Numbered from the stretch's first letter, positions 48,549 through 57,905 are shown. The stretch: 64,000 nt of DNA from an uncultured bacterium (GCA_949283255.1 CASDRS010000011.1:22987-86986); one strand, 5' to 3'. Notes: generated from the letters alone by a model not told the origin. Translations and numbers: made by a program.

Positions 48549-48566
48549 TGTTACATATTTTTACAT
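48549..48566 (-). promoter_or_regulatory. Putative operator ATGTAAA-N4-TGTAACA
   Basis: Third occurrence of the direct repeat, ending 17 bases upstream of the sigma-28-like -35 element. Its two heptads are identical to those at 10990-11007; only the four-base spacer differs. Confidence 0.45.
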
Positions 48567-48572
48567 TAATTT

Positions 48573-48604
48573 AAAAGACCTCTGTTTTCACAGAGGCCTT
48601 TTTT
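48573..48604 (-). terminator. Intrinsic terminator of the M29 peptidase gene
   Basis: CCTCTG pairs with CAGAGG, extended by A/T pairs, around TTTTC. It lies directly after the peptidase stop on the minus strand and has T-rich tails both ways. Confidence 0.8.
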
Positions 48605-48608
48605 CAGT

Positions 48609-49712
48609 CTATATAATAAATTTCCCGTTTTCGTAAATTAATTTGTCATCGGCATATATCTTTCCGCCGTTTTTCATATTTTTTATGAGGTCCCAATGCA
48701 GGCCGGAAACATTCTTGCCTCCTGTTTCAGGATAAGATGCACCTACTGCCATGTGTATTGCTCCGCCTATTTTTTCGTCAAACAATATATTGCCTGTTAT
48801 GTCCTGTATCTCATCATTTGTGCCGATAGCAATTTCACCTATGCCTCGTGAACCTTCGTCCATGTCAAACATTGCATTCAAGTACTCTTCGCCCTTATCT
48901 GCTTTTGCTTTTACTACTTTTCCGTTTTCTATCCAGAGGTGTACTCCATCAGCTTCGTTTCCTCTATATATTTGTGGAAAATCAAAATATATTTCTCCGT
49001 TTATGCCATCTTCAACAGGGGAGGTGAATACTTCGCCATCCGGATAATTGTTTTTGCCGGAACAGCTTATCCATTTTCTGCCTTCAACATTAAATGTTAT
49101 ATCTGTCTTTTCGCCTGTGATATGGATAAGTTTTACCCCGTTTAAGTAGTTTGCCCATTTGGTTTGCTTTTCATCCAGTTCTTTGAGTTTCTTTATCGGA
49201 TCATCTTCGTTCAAGTAGCAAGAATTAAACAAAAATTCGGAATATTCATCAAATGACATTTTTGCTTCTTGCGCAAGGGCATGTGTTGGTACATCTGCTA
49301 TAACCCAGCTTGCGGTTCCGTCTGCTGAACGTTTCATAAGTAATTCTGAAAGTGGCTTTGTCGCTTTCCCTCTTCTGGCAAGCTTTTTAATATCAGCTTT
49401 TGCCAAATTTTTGGTATTCATTGGCCCGCCAATCGAGATGAATTTGTCTACTTTAGAATATTCAAGTTTTGAAATTTCATCAACGTAATCAAGCTGTTCG
49501 TCTGATGCGTATTTTAAGAATATATCTGAAAAATCCTCAAAAGATGTTCTTAACAGAGGGTGGCCTCCTCTTTCCAATACTCTTTTATATACTGCTTTTA
49601 CAAGGTCTTTTGTGTAAATACTTGTCCCTCTTATTTGAACCAAATCCCCTTTTTGGACGTCGGTTGAATAGTCAACCAACACTTTGGCGTATTTGTCCCA
49701 AATGGTTTCCAT
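48609..49712 (-). CDS. M29-family metallo-aminopeptidase (PepS/AmpS type)
   Basis: A 367-residue cytoplasmic leucyl-type aminopeptidase. Family signatures: KYAKVLVDYSTDVQKGDLVQIRG at the N-terminus, FPDGEVFTSP-like YPDGEVFTSPVED, GSRGIGEIAIGTN and GGAIHMAVGASYPETGGKN followed by GLHWDLI, which supply the Glu and His metal ligands of M29 enzymes. ATG 49712 (METIWDKY) was chosen: AAAGGAG is ideally placed, and the longer frame at 49736 starts upstream of it and within the neighbouring terminator tail. Confidence 0.92.
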   Translation of the reverse strand: METIWDKYAKVLVDYSTDVQKGDLVQIRGTSIYTKDLVKAVYKRVLERGGHPLLRTSFEDFSDIFLKYASDEQLDYVDEISKLEYSKVDKFISIGGPMNTKNLAKADIKKLARRGKATKPLSELLMKRSADGTASWVIADVPTHALAQEAKMSFDEYSEFLFNSCYLNEDDPIKKLKELDEKQTKWANYLNGVKLIHITGEKTDITFNVEGRKWISCSGKNNYPDGEVFTSPVEDGINGEIYFDFPQIYRGNEADGVHLWIENGKVVKAKADKGEEYLNAMFDMDEGSRGIGEIAIGTNDEIQDITGNILFDEKIGGAIHMAVGASYPETGGKNVSGLHWDLIKNMKNGGKIYADDKLIYENGKFII

Positions 49713-49738
49713 ACAACTTCTCCTTTCTACATACAAAA

Positions 49739-49775
49739 ATAGTCGGTACTTTTTGAATTTACTGTACCGACTATT
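49739..49775 (-). terminator. Intrinsic terminator of lpxA
   Basis: Perfect 12-base arms (AATAGTCGGTAC / GTACCGACTATT) with a 13-base loop, followed on the minus strand by TTTTGT. It lies 56 bases past the lpxA stop and immediately upstream of the peptidase gene. Confidence 0.85.
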
Positions 49776-49830
49776 ATGTTATATTTTAATTACTCTTTAC
49801 ACATCCACTTATAAAAGGATGTCTACAGTC

Positions 49831-50640
49831 TTATTCTTCACTTTCTAATGATTCATGACCTGTTTTGTGGCTCTTCAAAAGTACTCCTCTTTTTGAAGTT
49901 TTTACAAAATCAATCATTTTTTCAATATATTCATTCATCGGAATTTCGGCTTTGATTTTTTCAATCGCCTGAGTTGTGTTGTATTCTTCAGAAATTAACA
50001 ATTTGAATGCTTGGTTCATATTGTTTCTTATTTCTTGTGAAACTCCACGACGTTTTAGGGCTACAACGTTTAAGCCACGTGGAACAGGAGGTCTGCCTTC
50101 ACCTTTAGAGTATGGCAAAATATCCTGACGAGAAGCTGAAAATCCGCTTACTATAGACATATCACCGATTCTAATATTTTGGTGGAATACGCTCATTCCG
50201 CCAACAAATGCTCCAAAACCTACATGTACGTGGCCACCAAGAGTTACAAGGTTTGCTAAAATAACTTGATCTGCTAACACGCAATTGTGTGCTACATGTG
50301 AACCTACCATAAGAAGACACTTGTTTCCGATTCTGGTTGTAAAATCGCCACAAGCTGCACCTCTATGTATCGTAACATTTTCTTTTATAATTGTGTCATC
50401 ACCTATAACTACTTTTGTAGGTTCGTTTTTATAACCCAAATCCTGCGGTTCAGAACCTATTGTGGCAAACGGTGATATTGTACATCTTTCGCCAATTTCG
50501 GCGTGTTCTATGTATGCGTTTGCAATAACTCTTGTTTTGCTTCCTATTTTTACATTTTCACCTATTACTACGTATGGTCCTATAATTGCATCATCGGCAA
50601 TTTGTGCTGAAGGATGAATTATTGCTGTCTTGTCTATCAT
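49831..50640 (-). CDS. lpxA: Acyl-ACP--UDP-N-acetylglucosamine O-acyltransferase
   Basis: A 269-residue left-handed beta-helix acyltransferase, first step of lipid A synthesis. Hexapeptide repeats run through residues 1-190 (IHPSAQIADDAIIGPYVVIG...). The catalytic histidine is in GSHVAHNC; LANLVTLGGHVHVG, GGMSVFHQ and the C-terminal GLNVVALKRRGVSQEI are LpxA signatures. Its presence is direct evidence for a lipopolysaccharide outer membrane. It stands alone here without lpxB, lpxD or fabZ. AGAGGAG precedes the ATG. Confidence 0.95.
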   Translation of the reverse strand: MIDKTAIIHPSAQIADDAIIGPYVVIGENVKIGSKTRVIANAYIEHAEIGERCTISPFATIGSEPQDLGYKNEPTKVVIGDDTIIKENVTIHRGAACGDFTTRIGNKCLLMVGSHVAHNCVLADQVILANLVTLGGHVHVGFGAFVGGMSVFHQNIRIGDMSIVSGFSASRQDILPYSKGEGRPPVPRGLNVVALKRRGVSQEIRNNMNQAFKLLISEEYNTTQAIEKIKAEIPMNEYIEKMIDFVKTSKRGVLLKSHKTGHESLESEE

Positions 50641-50762
50641 TTTCTTCTCCTCTTAAATGTTACAATAGGTAAATTATAGTACAAATAAGGGCGGGTCTCA
50701 ATATTTTAATATAATTTTAATCTCGATTTGAAAAATATTGTGTTTATTTTTATTCCAAAAAG

Positions 50763-50788
50763 AAAAAGCTCGATGTTTCGAGCTTTTT
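50763..50788 (-). terminator. Intrinsic terminator of hom-thrC
   Basis: Perfect 11-base arms (AAAAAGCTCGA / TCGAGCTTTTT) with a TGTT loop, 35 bases downstream of the thrC stop. Confidence 0.92.
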
Positions 50789-50822
50789 ATGTATAAATAA
50801 TCATCACCATTAAGTTTTTTTG

Positions 50823-51875
50823 TTATACATTCATGACTTTCAAAATTTCTGTCATATCTGCGGCAGCTTTTTTAACTTCGCAGTTTGAATGTTTTATTGC
50901 ATTATCAGGGTCTTTTAGTCCGTTGCCTGTCAATATACAAACGACTTTTGAACCTGATTTTACTTTATCTTTTACTTTGATTAATCCAGCAACTGAAGCT
51001 GCACTTGCAGGTTCTGCAAGAACTCCTTCTGATGATGCGATTAACTTATATGCTTGCAAAATTTCTTCATCTGTTACGTAATTAATCATTCCGTTACTTT
51101 CATCTCTGGCAGCTTCTGCTTGTTTCCAGCTTGCAGGATTACCTATTCTGATTGCAGTAGCTATTGTTTCAGGTTTCATTATTCTCTCACCTTTTACTAT
51201 CGCTGCTGCGCCTTCTGCTTCAAATCCCATCATCTTTGGAAGTGTCGGGATTTTTCCTTTTTGATGCCACTCTTTATAACCTTTCCAGTAAGCTGTTATG
51301 TTACCTGCGTTTCCTACCGGAATAAAATGATAATCTGGAGCTCCGCCTAAGGCTTCACATATTTCAAAAGCTCCCGTTTTTTGTCCTTCTATTCTGTATG
51401 GGTTTACAGAGTTTACTAAGGTTATCGGGTACTTATCAGAAATTTTGCGCACAAATTCAAGAGCTTGGTCAAAATTTCCTTGTATTGCGATGATTTCTGC
51501 TCCGTACATCATTGCTTGAGAGAGTTTGCCCAATGCAATATATCCGTCAGGGATTAATACATAAGTTTTTAAACCTGCTTTTGCACCGTATGCTGCTGCT
51601 GATGCTGAGGTGTTGCCTGTAGAAGCACAAATTATTGCGCCGGAGCCTGACTCTTTTGCCTTTGTTACGGCCATTGTCATGCCTCTATCTTTGAAGCTTC
51701 CGGTCGGGTTGCAGCCTTCAAATTTTAAGTATATTTCAGCATCAATTCCGATTTTTTTGCGAAGGTTATCCGCTTTTATTAGAGGAGTGTTGCCTTCGTT
51801 CAGCGTTACTATCGGAGTAGAATCTGTTACGGGCAAAAACTCCCTGTACTTGTTGATTAATCCTTGATAATACAT
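50823..51875 (-). CDS. thrC: Threonine synthase
   Basis: A 350-residue PLP enzyme converting phosphohomoserine to threonine. [13 protein letters not shown] at the N-terminus, the PLP lysine in [28 protein letters not shown] and the phosphate-binding [15 protein letters not shown] are visible. This is the short class of ThrC. It is encoded 44 bases after hom, with GGAGAG at the start. No thrB or aspartokinase is nearby. Confidence 0.95.
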   Translation of the reverse strand: MYYQGLINKYREFLPVTDSTPIVTLNEGNTPLIKADNLRKKIGIDAEIYLKFEGCNPTGSFKDRGMTMAVTKAKESGSGAIICASTGNTSASAAAYGAKAGLKTYVLIPDGYIALGKLSQAMMYGAEIIAIQGNFDQALEFVRKISDKYPITLVNSVNPYRIEGQKTGAFEICEALGGAPDYHFIPVGNAGNITAYWKGYKEWHQKGKIPTLPKMMGFEAEGAAAIVKGERIMKPETIATAIRIGNPASWKQAEAARDESNGMINYVTDEEILQAYKLIASSEGVLAEPASAASVAGLIKVKDKVKSGSKVVCILTGNGLKDPDNAIKHSNCEVKKAAADMTEILKVMNV

Positions 51876-51919
51876 TTTCTCTCCTTCTCGAGCTAATTCT
51901 TATTTTTATATTCTATATT

Positions 51920-53197
51920 TTATATTTGTACACGTATAAGACTGTTAACGTTATTTATATATTCGCTTTCTTTAAATTGTGCAATTGCTCTTCGCATATC
52001 TTTTTCTTTGCATAATTCTGTAATAACAGTTATGTCTGCTGTGTTATTTTCGCTTACGCCTCTTTGCATTATGCTGGATACGCTTATGTTGTTGCCTTCG
52101 CAGATTTTTCCTATATTACCTATTACACCTAGTTTGTTTTTAGCATTTAATGATAGATAATATTTGTTTTCTGTATCTAAAATATTTATTGTCTCTGCGG
52201 TTTTATGGTGATTGCATCTCATCATCGGAAGCAAATAATCAGTTTTGCCTATCTCGGCTGCGATTGCAAGAATATCTCCTACAACAGAACTTGCTGTCGG
52301 AAATTCTCCTGCTCCTGGGCCGGAAAGCGTTATGTGCCCTACCGGATGGCCGTTCAGGCTAACTGCATTTTTTACGTAGTCAATATGTGATAAAGTTGAC
52401 GATTTTGATACAAGCATAGGGTGAACTCTAACATCTGCCCTGTTATTTTCATCAAGGCGGGCTGATGCGATAAGTTTTATCTTATATCCTAAATCATTTG
52501 CAGCTTTCATATCTTCTGCTCGAACTTTTGTTATGCCTTCTCTATATACATTTTCAACCTTTATTCTTTGACGGAATGCCAATGTTGCAAGTGTTGTAAT
52601 CTTATATGCCGCATCAAATCCTTCAACGTCTCCTGTTGGGTCCGCTTCTGCATAACCTAGGGCTTGTGCTTCTTTTAATACGTCATCATAAGATGCGCCA
52701 TCTACATCCATTTTTGTCAAAATGTAATTTGTTGTCCCGTTCAAAATTGCTTCTATATGATCAATTTTGTTGCCTGCAAGAATTGTCTTAATAGGCATAA
52801 TAATAGGGATACCGCCTGCTATTGCAGCTTCATATAAAACTACTTTATTGTGTGCTTCTGCAAAATTGAAAAGTTCTTCTCCGCGTTTTGCAAGAAGCTC
52901 TTTGTTTGCTGTTACAATATGTTTCCCGTTTTCGATAGCCGTTTTTATCAAGTCAAATGCAGGCTCAATTCCTCCGATGAGCTCTACTACTATATCGGCA
53001 TCTGAATTAACGACTTCATACGGGTCGTCTGTTAGCAAGGCTCTGTCCAAACCTTCTATATTACGCGGTTTATTAATGTTTTTTACCGCAATTTTTGTTA
53101 CCTTAACAAAATCTGAGTCTTGTAATGTTTTAAATACACCTGAACCTACAGTTCCAAGACCAATCAAACCAATTTTAATATACTTCTTATTTTCCAT
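51920..53197 (-). CDS. hom: Homoserine dehydrogenase
   Basis: A 425-residue NAD(P)-dependent enzyme. The nucleotide loop is GLIGLGTVGSGVFKTL; NKELLAKRG, AAIAGGIPII, NGTTNYILTKM and the GYAEADPTGDVEG-type signature define the catalytic part. Residues about 345-425 are an ACT domain (GVIGNIGKICEGNNISVSSI), implying allosteric control, probably by threonine. The ATG follows TAAGAT by six bases on the minus strand with TGTG in front, very like ribE, so this operon also looks leaderless and has no attenuator. Confidence 0.95.
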   Translation of the reverse strand: MENKKYIKIGLIGLGTVGSGVFKTLQDSDFVKVTKIAVKNINKPRNIEGLDRALLTDDPYEVVNSDADIVVELIGGIEPAFDLIKTAIENGKHIVTANKELLAKRGEELFNFAEAHNKVVLYEAAIAGGIPIIMPIKTILAGNKIDHIEAILNGTTNYILTKMDVDGASYDDVLKEAQALGYAEADPTGDVEGFDAAYKITTLATLAFRQRIKVENVYREGITKVRAEDMKAANDLGYKIKLIASARLDENNRADVRVHPMLVSKSSTLSHIDYVKNAVSLNGHPVGHITLSGPGAGEFPTASSVVGDILAIAAEIGKTDYLLPMMRCNHHKTAETINILDTENKYYLSLNAKNKLGVIGNIGKICEGNNISVSSIMQRGVSENNTADITVITELCKEKDMRRAIAQFKESEYINNVNSLIRVQI

Positions 53198-53203
53198 GTG
53201 TTC

Positions 53204-53209
53204 ATCTTA
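53204..53209 (-). promoter_or_regulatory. Extended -10 of leaderless hom
   Basis: TGATAAGAT on the minus strand, then GAACAC and the hom ATG at 53197; no Shine-Dalgarno. Confidence 0.5.
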
Positions 53210-53238
53210 TCACAAACTTGAAAAATATGAAATATTTT

Positions 53239-53577
53239 CTATTCTATTCCCAGCCAATAAGGTGCGCTCATTATACCAATTGCCATCAACACGATTGCAA
53301 TAGCTGTCAATACTACGGATGCTATTGCAGGACTGTAGTCATCCAACGGATTGCCGTATTTGTCTTTGTATCTGTTGAAACACATTGCAAGCAAATCTAT
53401 AAACCACCATACAAAACAGCCACCCAGAGTAAATAATTGGATAAATCCTATTCTTTTATATCCTGTGTAAAAACGGTGTATTCCAAAAAATCCGAAAAAT
53501 ACGCAAAAGGCTATCGCTTTTAAAAAGTCTTTTTGATAATGTGGCATTGTTCTTTTCTTAATTTCCAAACCGTCCAT
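53239..53577 (-). CDS. TM2 domain-containing membrane protein
   Basis: A 112-residue protein with a TM2 domain: AIAFCVFFGFFGIHRFYTGYKRIGFIQLFTLGGCFVWW..D, two helices joined by the GIHRFYTG turn. A third hydrophobic helix (ASVVLTAIAIVLMAIGIM) follows. The role of the family is not known. ATG 53577 (MDGLEIKKR) is supported by AAGGAG; the frame could extend to 53613 into the end of dut. It lies in the dut-nagZ cluster. Confidence 0.88.
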   Translation of the reverse strand: MDGLEIKKRTMPHYQKDFLKAIAFCVFFGFFGIHRFYTGYKRIGFIQLFTLGGCFVWWFIDLLAMCFNRYKDKYGNPLDDYSPAIASVVLTAIAIVLMAIGIMSAPYWLGIE

Positions 53578-53593
53578 CTTTTTACTCCTTAAT

Positions 53594-54046
53594 TTACTTT
53601 CCGGTGGAGCCAAAACCGCCTTCGCCTCTGGCTGTTTCGCTTAATTCCGTTACTACTTCGATTTTAGCTTGTTCTACTTTGGCTATTACCATTTGTGCTA
53701 TTCGCTCATCCGGTTGTATTGTATAACTCTCGTTTGATAAATTAACTACAGGGACGCACAATTCGCCTCTGTAATCTTCATCTATTGTGCCTACACAGTT
53801 TATAAGTGTTATTCCGTGTTTGATTGAAAGACCTGAACGTGGTCTTACTTGAGCTTCGTATCCGTGTTCTAATTCTATTTTTATCCCTGTCGGAATAAGT
53901 GTTCTCTCTAATGGTTTTAATGTTACAGGCTCGCTTATGGCTGCGCACAAGTCCATTCCTGCTGCCCCTGCAGTTTTGTATTCGGGAATAAATTTGTTAT
54001 GTGCTAAGCGTTTGATTTTTAATACAGTTTTTTCTGCCGTAATCAT
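53594..54046 (-). CDS. dut: Deoxyuridine 5'-triphosphate nucleotidohydrolase
   Basis: A 150-residue trimeric dUTPase with the five conserved motifs: GAAGMDLCA, RPRSGLSIKHG, GTIDEDYRGEL, RIAQMVIAK and the C-terminal RGEGGFGSTGK that closes over the active site. It removes dUTP and supplies dUMP for thymidylate. Its ATG overlaps the nagZ stop (TAATG), indicating translational coupling. Confidence 0.96.
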   Translation of the reverse strand: MITAEKTVLKIKRLAHNKFIPEYKTAGAAGMDLCAAISEPVTLKPLERTLIPTGIKIELEHGYEAQVRPRSGLSIKHGITLINCVGTIDEDYRGELCVPVVNLSNESYTIQPDERIAQMVIAKVEQAKIEVVTELSETARGEGGFGSTGK

Positions 54047-55014
54047 TAAAGTTTTTTCTCCTGTTTCAATTTTATTATAAGCTCATAAGATTTTTCAATA
54101 TTTTCTCTTAGCTCAATATCATTTTCCGCTTTTTGCGCTATTGTGTCAATAATGTTAATTGTCTCAGGTAAGGAATTTCTGTAGATGAACATATTTAGTC
54201 CCGCTCTTATTCCCATCTCGCAGGCTTCTATTGCTCCAAATTTTGCGACTCCCTTCATTATCATATCATCAGAGATTGTTATTCCTTTGTAATTCAGGGT
54301 TTCTCTTAGATATTTTATTGCATTTTTGCTAAGTGATGTCGGAATGATTTCTTTTTCAAAATACGGAACATGCAGATGCGCAATCATTATCATCTCAATC
54401 CCGTTCTCTATTGCCGTTTTAAACGGTTTTATGTGGAATTTTTTTAATGTTTCAAAATCCAAATTTATTTCGGGCAAAGTTAGGTGGCTGTCTGCGTTTG
54501 CATCCCCGTGACCAGGAAAATGTTTTACGCATGGAATAATGCCGTTTTCTTGGTATGTTTTGGATACTATCTTTTCTGCTTTGATAACATCCTCAGTTTT
54601 GCTAGAAAATGCCCGTTCTCCGATGATTGGGTTTGACGGGTTTGTGTTCACATCAATGCAAGGTGCAAAATTCAGATTTATTCCATACGAGACGAGTTCT
54701 TCTGCTATTTCTTTTGTCTGTTTTTGTAGAAAATCTTCACCTTTTTCAAAAGCATATTTTGCGGAAAGGTATTTTTTGCCGTTATGTATGTTTTCTGTTC
54801 TCTCTACTCTGCCGCCTTCTTGATCTATCGAAAGAAATGGTGGGATGAGTGATTCTTTTTTTATATCAGAAGTCAGAGTTTTAAATTGTTCGGCGGATTT
54901 TATATCTTTTGAAAAGAATATAATTCCGCCAAGCCCGTCTTTTAGAGCCTGATGGTATCCATCTCCATCAAGTCCGAGTATAAACATTTGGTATAATTTG
55001 TTTCTTAAATTCAT
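54046..55014 (-). CDS. nagZ: Glycoside hydrolase family 3 beta-N-acetylhexosaminidase
   Basis: A 322-residue single-domain GH3 enzyme of NagZ length. SIDQEGGRVERT, the NagZ signature KHFPGHGDANADSHLTLP with the catalytic Asp/His dyad, and the nucleophile aspartate in ISDDMIMKG are visible. No signal peptide, so a cytosolic role in peptidoglycan recycling is likely. It lies one base after the hypothetical gene upstream and overlaps dut, all in one operon. Confidence 0.93.
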   Translation of the reverse strand: MNLRNKLYQMFILGLDGDGYHQALKDGLGGIIFFSKDIKSAEQFKTLTSDIKKESLIPPFLSIDQEGGRVERTENIHNGKKYLSAKYAFEKGEDFLQKQTKEIAEELVSYGINLNFAPCIDVNTNPSNPIIGERAFSSKTEDVIKAEKIVSKTYQENGIIPCVKHFPGHGDANADSHLTLPEINLDFETLKKFHIKPFKTAIENGIEMIMIAHLHVPYFEKEIIPTSLSKNAIKYLRETLNYKGITISDDMIMKGVAKFGAIEACEMGIRAGLNMFIYRNSLPETINIIDTIAQKAENDIELRENIEKSYELIIKLKQEKKL

Positions 55015-55015
55015 A

Positions 55016-55600
55016 TTAAGCCTTTATTATAGGTAATACAAGCTCTTTTAGCTCATATAATTTGCCGTTTTCGACAACTTCTTCGATTTTTTTGAAGATT
55101 TTTTCGGTGTCTATATCTGTGCTTATGCAATCAGGTATAGTTAAGTCGTCAGTTTTTTTAACTCCGCAAAAGCCCTTGTTAGCTTTCAAAAATTCCTTGT
55201 ATGCTTCAAGAATTTTTAAATCGGATTCATCTGGCGTATAATTTTGACCTAAATAATATTTTACGTCTTTTGGCAAATAGTTTAAGTATTCTATTAAGAA
55301 ATTTACTTCTTGCAAAGTTTCTTCTTCGTTATATTCTCCGCCGCAGCAGAAATTGTTCAAAATAGGTTTGTCTTTTAGTGTTTTTATTGCATCTGCCCAG
55401 AGAATACATCCTGAATAAAACCCTATGTAATTGTTTAGTAATCCGATGAGTTTCGGGTATAACATTTTAAATTGAGCTTTTTTCTGTCCGAAGTTTTTAT
55501 ATCTGTTTAAATTGCCGTAAGCATATTCAATGTTTGGCATAATTGCCGAAATATGTTGTACAAACCCGGGATCAAATTGAACTCCGTTCTCAAAATTCAT
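55016..55600 (-). CDS. Conserved-looking helical protein, unknown
   Basis: A 194-residue soluble protein, helical by composition and rich in Leu, Tyr and Asn. It has an FCCGGEYNEEE segment near residue 90 and further cysteines, but no metal-binding spacing I recognise. It is packed between the phosphohexomutase (17 bases upstream) and nagZ (one base downstream), so a role near sugar phosphates or cell wall is possible by context only. AAGGAG lies 11 bases before the ATG. Confidence 0.7.
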   Translation of the reverse strand: MNFENGVQFDPGFVQHISAIMPNIEYAYGNLNRYKNFGQKKAQFKMLYPKLIGLLNNYIGFYSGCILWADAIKTLKDKPILNNFCCGGEYNEEETLQEVNFLIEYLNYLPKDVKYYLGQNYTPDESDLKILEAYKEFLKANKGFCGVKKTDDLTIPDCISTDIDTEKIFKKIEEVVENGKLYELKELVLPIIKA

Positions 55601-55617
55601 AATCTTTTTTACTCCTT

Positions 55618-56994
55618 CTAATTTTCTATAAGTTCTTTTAATTCTTCGATTTTTTCCAAGCTGTCGCTTTCAAAATAAATTCTCAAAAGAGGTTCTGTTC
55701 CGCTCGGGCGAACTAAAATCCAACTGTTATTGTCGTCTAAATAGATTTTTACTCCGTCTTTTGTGTCTGTCTTAATTATTTTGTATTCTCCGATATCTTT
55801 TAATGACTTGAATTTTTCCAGTATGGGCTTGATTTCTTCAGTGTTATTCAACTTTTTGTCAATTCTGTCATTATAAAATTTACAGCCTGCAAAATTGTAT
55901 AAGTCTTTTTGAAGTTCTGTGAGAGGTTTGTTTTCATAAGTCATTGCTTCCAGTATCAAAGAGTTTGCCAAAAGCCCGTCTTTTTCCGGAATATGTCCTT
56001 GAATGCTTAATCCTCCGCTTTCTTCTCCACCTATTATCGGGTTATATTTTCTCATAGCTTCGCCGACATGCTTAAATCCGACTGCAGTCTCTATAACCTC
56101 GACTCCCAGTTTTTGCGCGACTTTATCCAACAATAAGCTTGCTCCGACTGTTTTTACCAAACATCCTTTGTAACCTTTGTTTTTTGTCAGGTGAAGAAGC
56201 AGGATTGCAATAATCTCATTCGGAGAAACGTATTCCCCGTCTTCGTTGATTACTCCAAATCTGTCGGCATCTCCGTCATTTGCAAATCCTACAGTGTTTT
56301 TTGTTGATTTAATTTTTTCTATAAGATCATCAAGATATTTTGGTTTTGGGTCAGGCATTTTGCCACCAAAGTTCTTGTCATGAAACATGTTCATTGTTTC
56401 AAATTTTATGTTGTGTTTTTCCAGTAACTTGTCAAAATATCCGATACTTGCAGAATAAAATCCGTCATAAATAATGTTTGTATTTATATTCTTAATTTTG
56501 CCGTAATCAATAAGCTTTTCAAGCTGTTTGTTATAATCAGGCTGAAAATCATATAAATTTAATGTACCTTCTTTTTGCGGTTTAATTTCCTGCCCGAGAT
56601 TTTGCATAAGTTTGTCGGTGATATCGCTTGTAGCCGGGCCTGCATAGTCAGGGATAAATTTAATTCCTAAGTATTCAGGCGGGTTGTGCGAAGCTGTAAA
56701 CATTATGGCGCAAGCGTTCAGGTGTTTGGCATTATATGCTAATACAGGTGTCGGAATTATTTTGTCGCTGTATAAAACGTCAAATCCTTCTTCACAAAGG
56801 ATTTTTGCGCACTGCATAGAAAATACATCAGCCATATTTCTCGGGTCGTAGCCTATTATAATTTTTTTGCCAATTCCGAAAGTTTCAAATACGTATTTTC
56901 CTATTGCTTTTGTTACGATTGATACGTTTTCTTCATTAAAATCTTTTCCTACAATAGCTCTCCAGCCGTCGGTTCCAAACTTTATACCTGTCAT
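55618..56994 (-). CDS. Phosphoglucomutase/phosphomannomutase family protein
   Basis: A 458-residue alpha-D-phosphohexomutase with all four domains. The phosphoserine loop is FTASHNPPEYLG, the metal loop GFANDGDADRFG, the sugar-binding loop GGEESGGLS and the phosphate-binding loop RPSGTEPLLRIY. These loops fit phosphoglucomutase or phosphomannomutase rather than GlmM, but specificity cannot be set by eye. GAGGG precedes the ATG. It heads a five-gene minus-strand cluster and is divergent from pheA. Confidence 0.93.
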   Translation of the reverse strand: MTGIKFGTDGWRAIVGKDFNEENVSIVTKAIGKYVFETFGIGKKIIIGYDPRNMADVFSMQCAKILCEEGFDVLYSDKIIPTPVLAYNAKHLNACAIMFTASHNPPEYLGIKFIPDYAGPATSDITDKLMQNLGQEIKPQKEGTLNLYDFQPDYNKQLEKLIDYGKIKNINTNIIYDGFYSASIGYFDKLLEKHNIKFETMNMFHDKNFGGKMPDPKPKYLDDLIEKIKSTKNTVGFANDGDADRFGVINEDGEYVSPNEIIAILLLHLTKNKGYKGCLVKTVGASLLLDKVAQKLGVEVIETAVGFKHVGEAMRKYNPIIGGEESGGLSIQGHIPEKDGLLANSLILEAMTYENKPLTELQKDLYNFAGCKFYNDRIDKKLNNTEEIKPILEKFKSLKDIGEYKIIKTDTKDGVKIYLDDNNSWILVRPSGTEPLLRIYFESDSLEKIEELKELIEN

Positions 56995-57020
56995 ATTTGC
57001 CCTCTTTGTACTTTTTTATG

Positions 57021-57030
57021 TATAATCATA
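57021..57030. promoter_or_regulatory. Overlapping divergent -10 boxes between phosphohexomutase and pheA
   Basis: TATAATCATA gives TATAAT on the plus strand (57021-57026, extended by TG) and TATGAT on the minus strand (57030-57025). Both genes are leadered by about 20-25 bases. Confidence 0.5.
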
Positions 57031-57052
57031 GCTGAAAGACGGTGTTAAGTAA

Positions 57053-57901
57053 ATGATGAATTTCGATAACGTATCTAAAATTGCATATCTTGGTCCGAGT
57101 GCATCTTTTTCTGAGATGGCGCATGATATTTTCTGCAGTAAATATAATATTAAAGCTTATCCTGAACCTCAGTGCACAATAAGACAGGTAATAGAATATG
57201 TTCAGAATACTCCTGATTCTTTAGGCGTTTTGCCTGTTGAAAATTCAATTGAGGGAACGGTTAGAGAAACATTGGACAATCTTATGGTATGCAAAAATCC
57301 GAATATCAAAATTCTGGCGGAAATTGTTATGCCTATAAAACATTGTCTGCTTTCAAGAAATACGGAATTTTATTCGATTACGGGCGTTATTTCTCATCCT
57401 CAGGCTTTGGCTCAATGTCAGGATTTTATACATAATGAATTGCCAAGGAATTTGAATATCATAGAGGCTTCAAGTACTGCCGAGGCGGCCAGAAGTCTTG
57501 AAAATTATAATCTTACTTATGCTGCAATCGGGAGCGAAAAGACTGCTGAAGTTTATAACTTGAATATTTTGAGAGAAAACATTAACGATGATAAATCCAA
57601 TCAAACAAGATTTATTTTGATTGGGGATTATGAAACAGAGCCTACAGGAGATGACAAGACAACTCTTATGTTTACGGCTGCAAACAGACCTGGTGCACTG
57701 ATGGAAATTCTTAACGTTTTTTATCAGAATAATATAAATCTTTCGTATATTTCTTCCCGTCCTTCAAAACACGATTTTGGAGATTATATTTTTATCGTTA
57801 ATTTTGACGGGCATATTAAAAACCCAAAAATCTTGGAAACAATAAGACAAGTTAAAGAAAAATCTACCTCTATGAAATTTATGGGTTCATACGGTAGATA
57901 A
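57053..57901 (+). CDS. pheA: Prephenate dehydratase
   Basis: A 282-residue enzyme making phenylpyruvate. The N-terminal KIAYLGPSASFSEMA, VLPVENSIEGTVRETLDNL, ISHPQALAQCQDF and the catalytic TRF (NQTRFILIGD) are present. Residues about 200-282 are an ACT domain (NRPGALMEILNVFYQNNINLSYISSRPSK), giving phenylalanine feedback. There is no chorismate mutase domain, so that step is encoded elsewhere. A second ATG directly follows the first. Confidence 0.95.
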   Translation: MMNFDNVSKIAYLGPSASFSEMAHDIFCSKYNIKAYPEPQCTIRQVIEYVQNTPDSLGVLPVENSIEGTVRETLDNLMVCKNPNIKILAEIVMPIKHCLLSRNTEFYSITGVISHPQALAQCQDFIHNELPRNLNIIEASSTAEAARSLENYNLTYAAIGSEKTAEVYNLNILRENINDDKSNQTRFILIGDYETEPTGDDKTTLMFTAANRPGALMEILNVFYQNNINLSYISSRPSKHDFGDYIFIVNFDGHIKNPKILETIRQVKEKSTSMKFMGSYGR

Positions 57902-57905
57902 AATC

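Noticed and set aside
53198..53238. Possible threonine attenuator before hom-thrC
   Set aside because: The intergenic region is about 40 bases, with a -10 box abutting the start; no leader ORF or hairpin fits.
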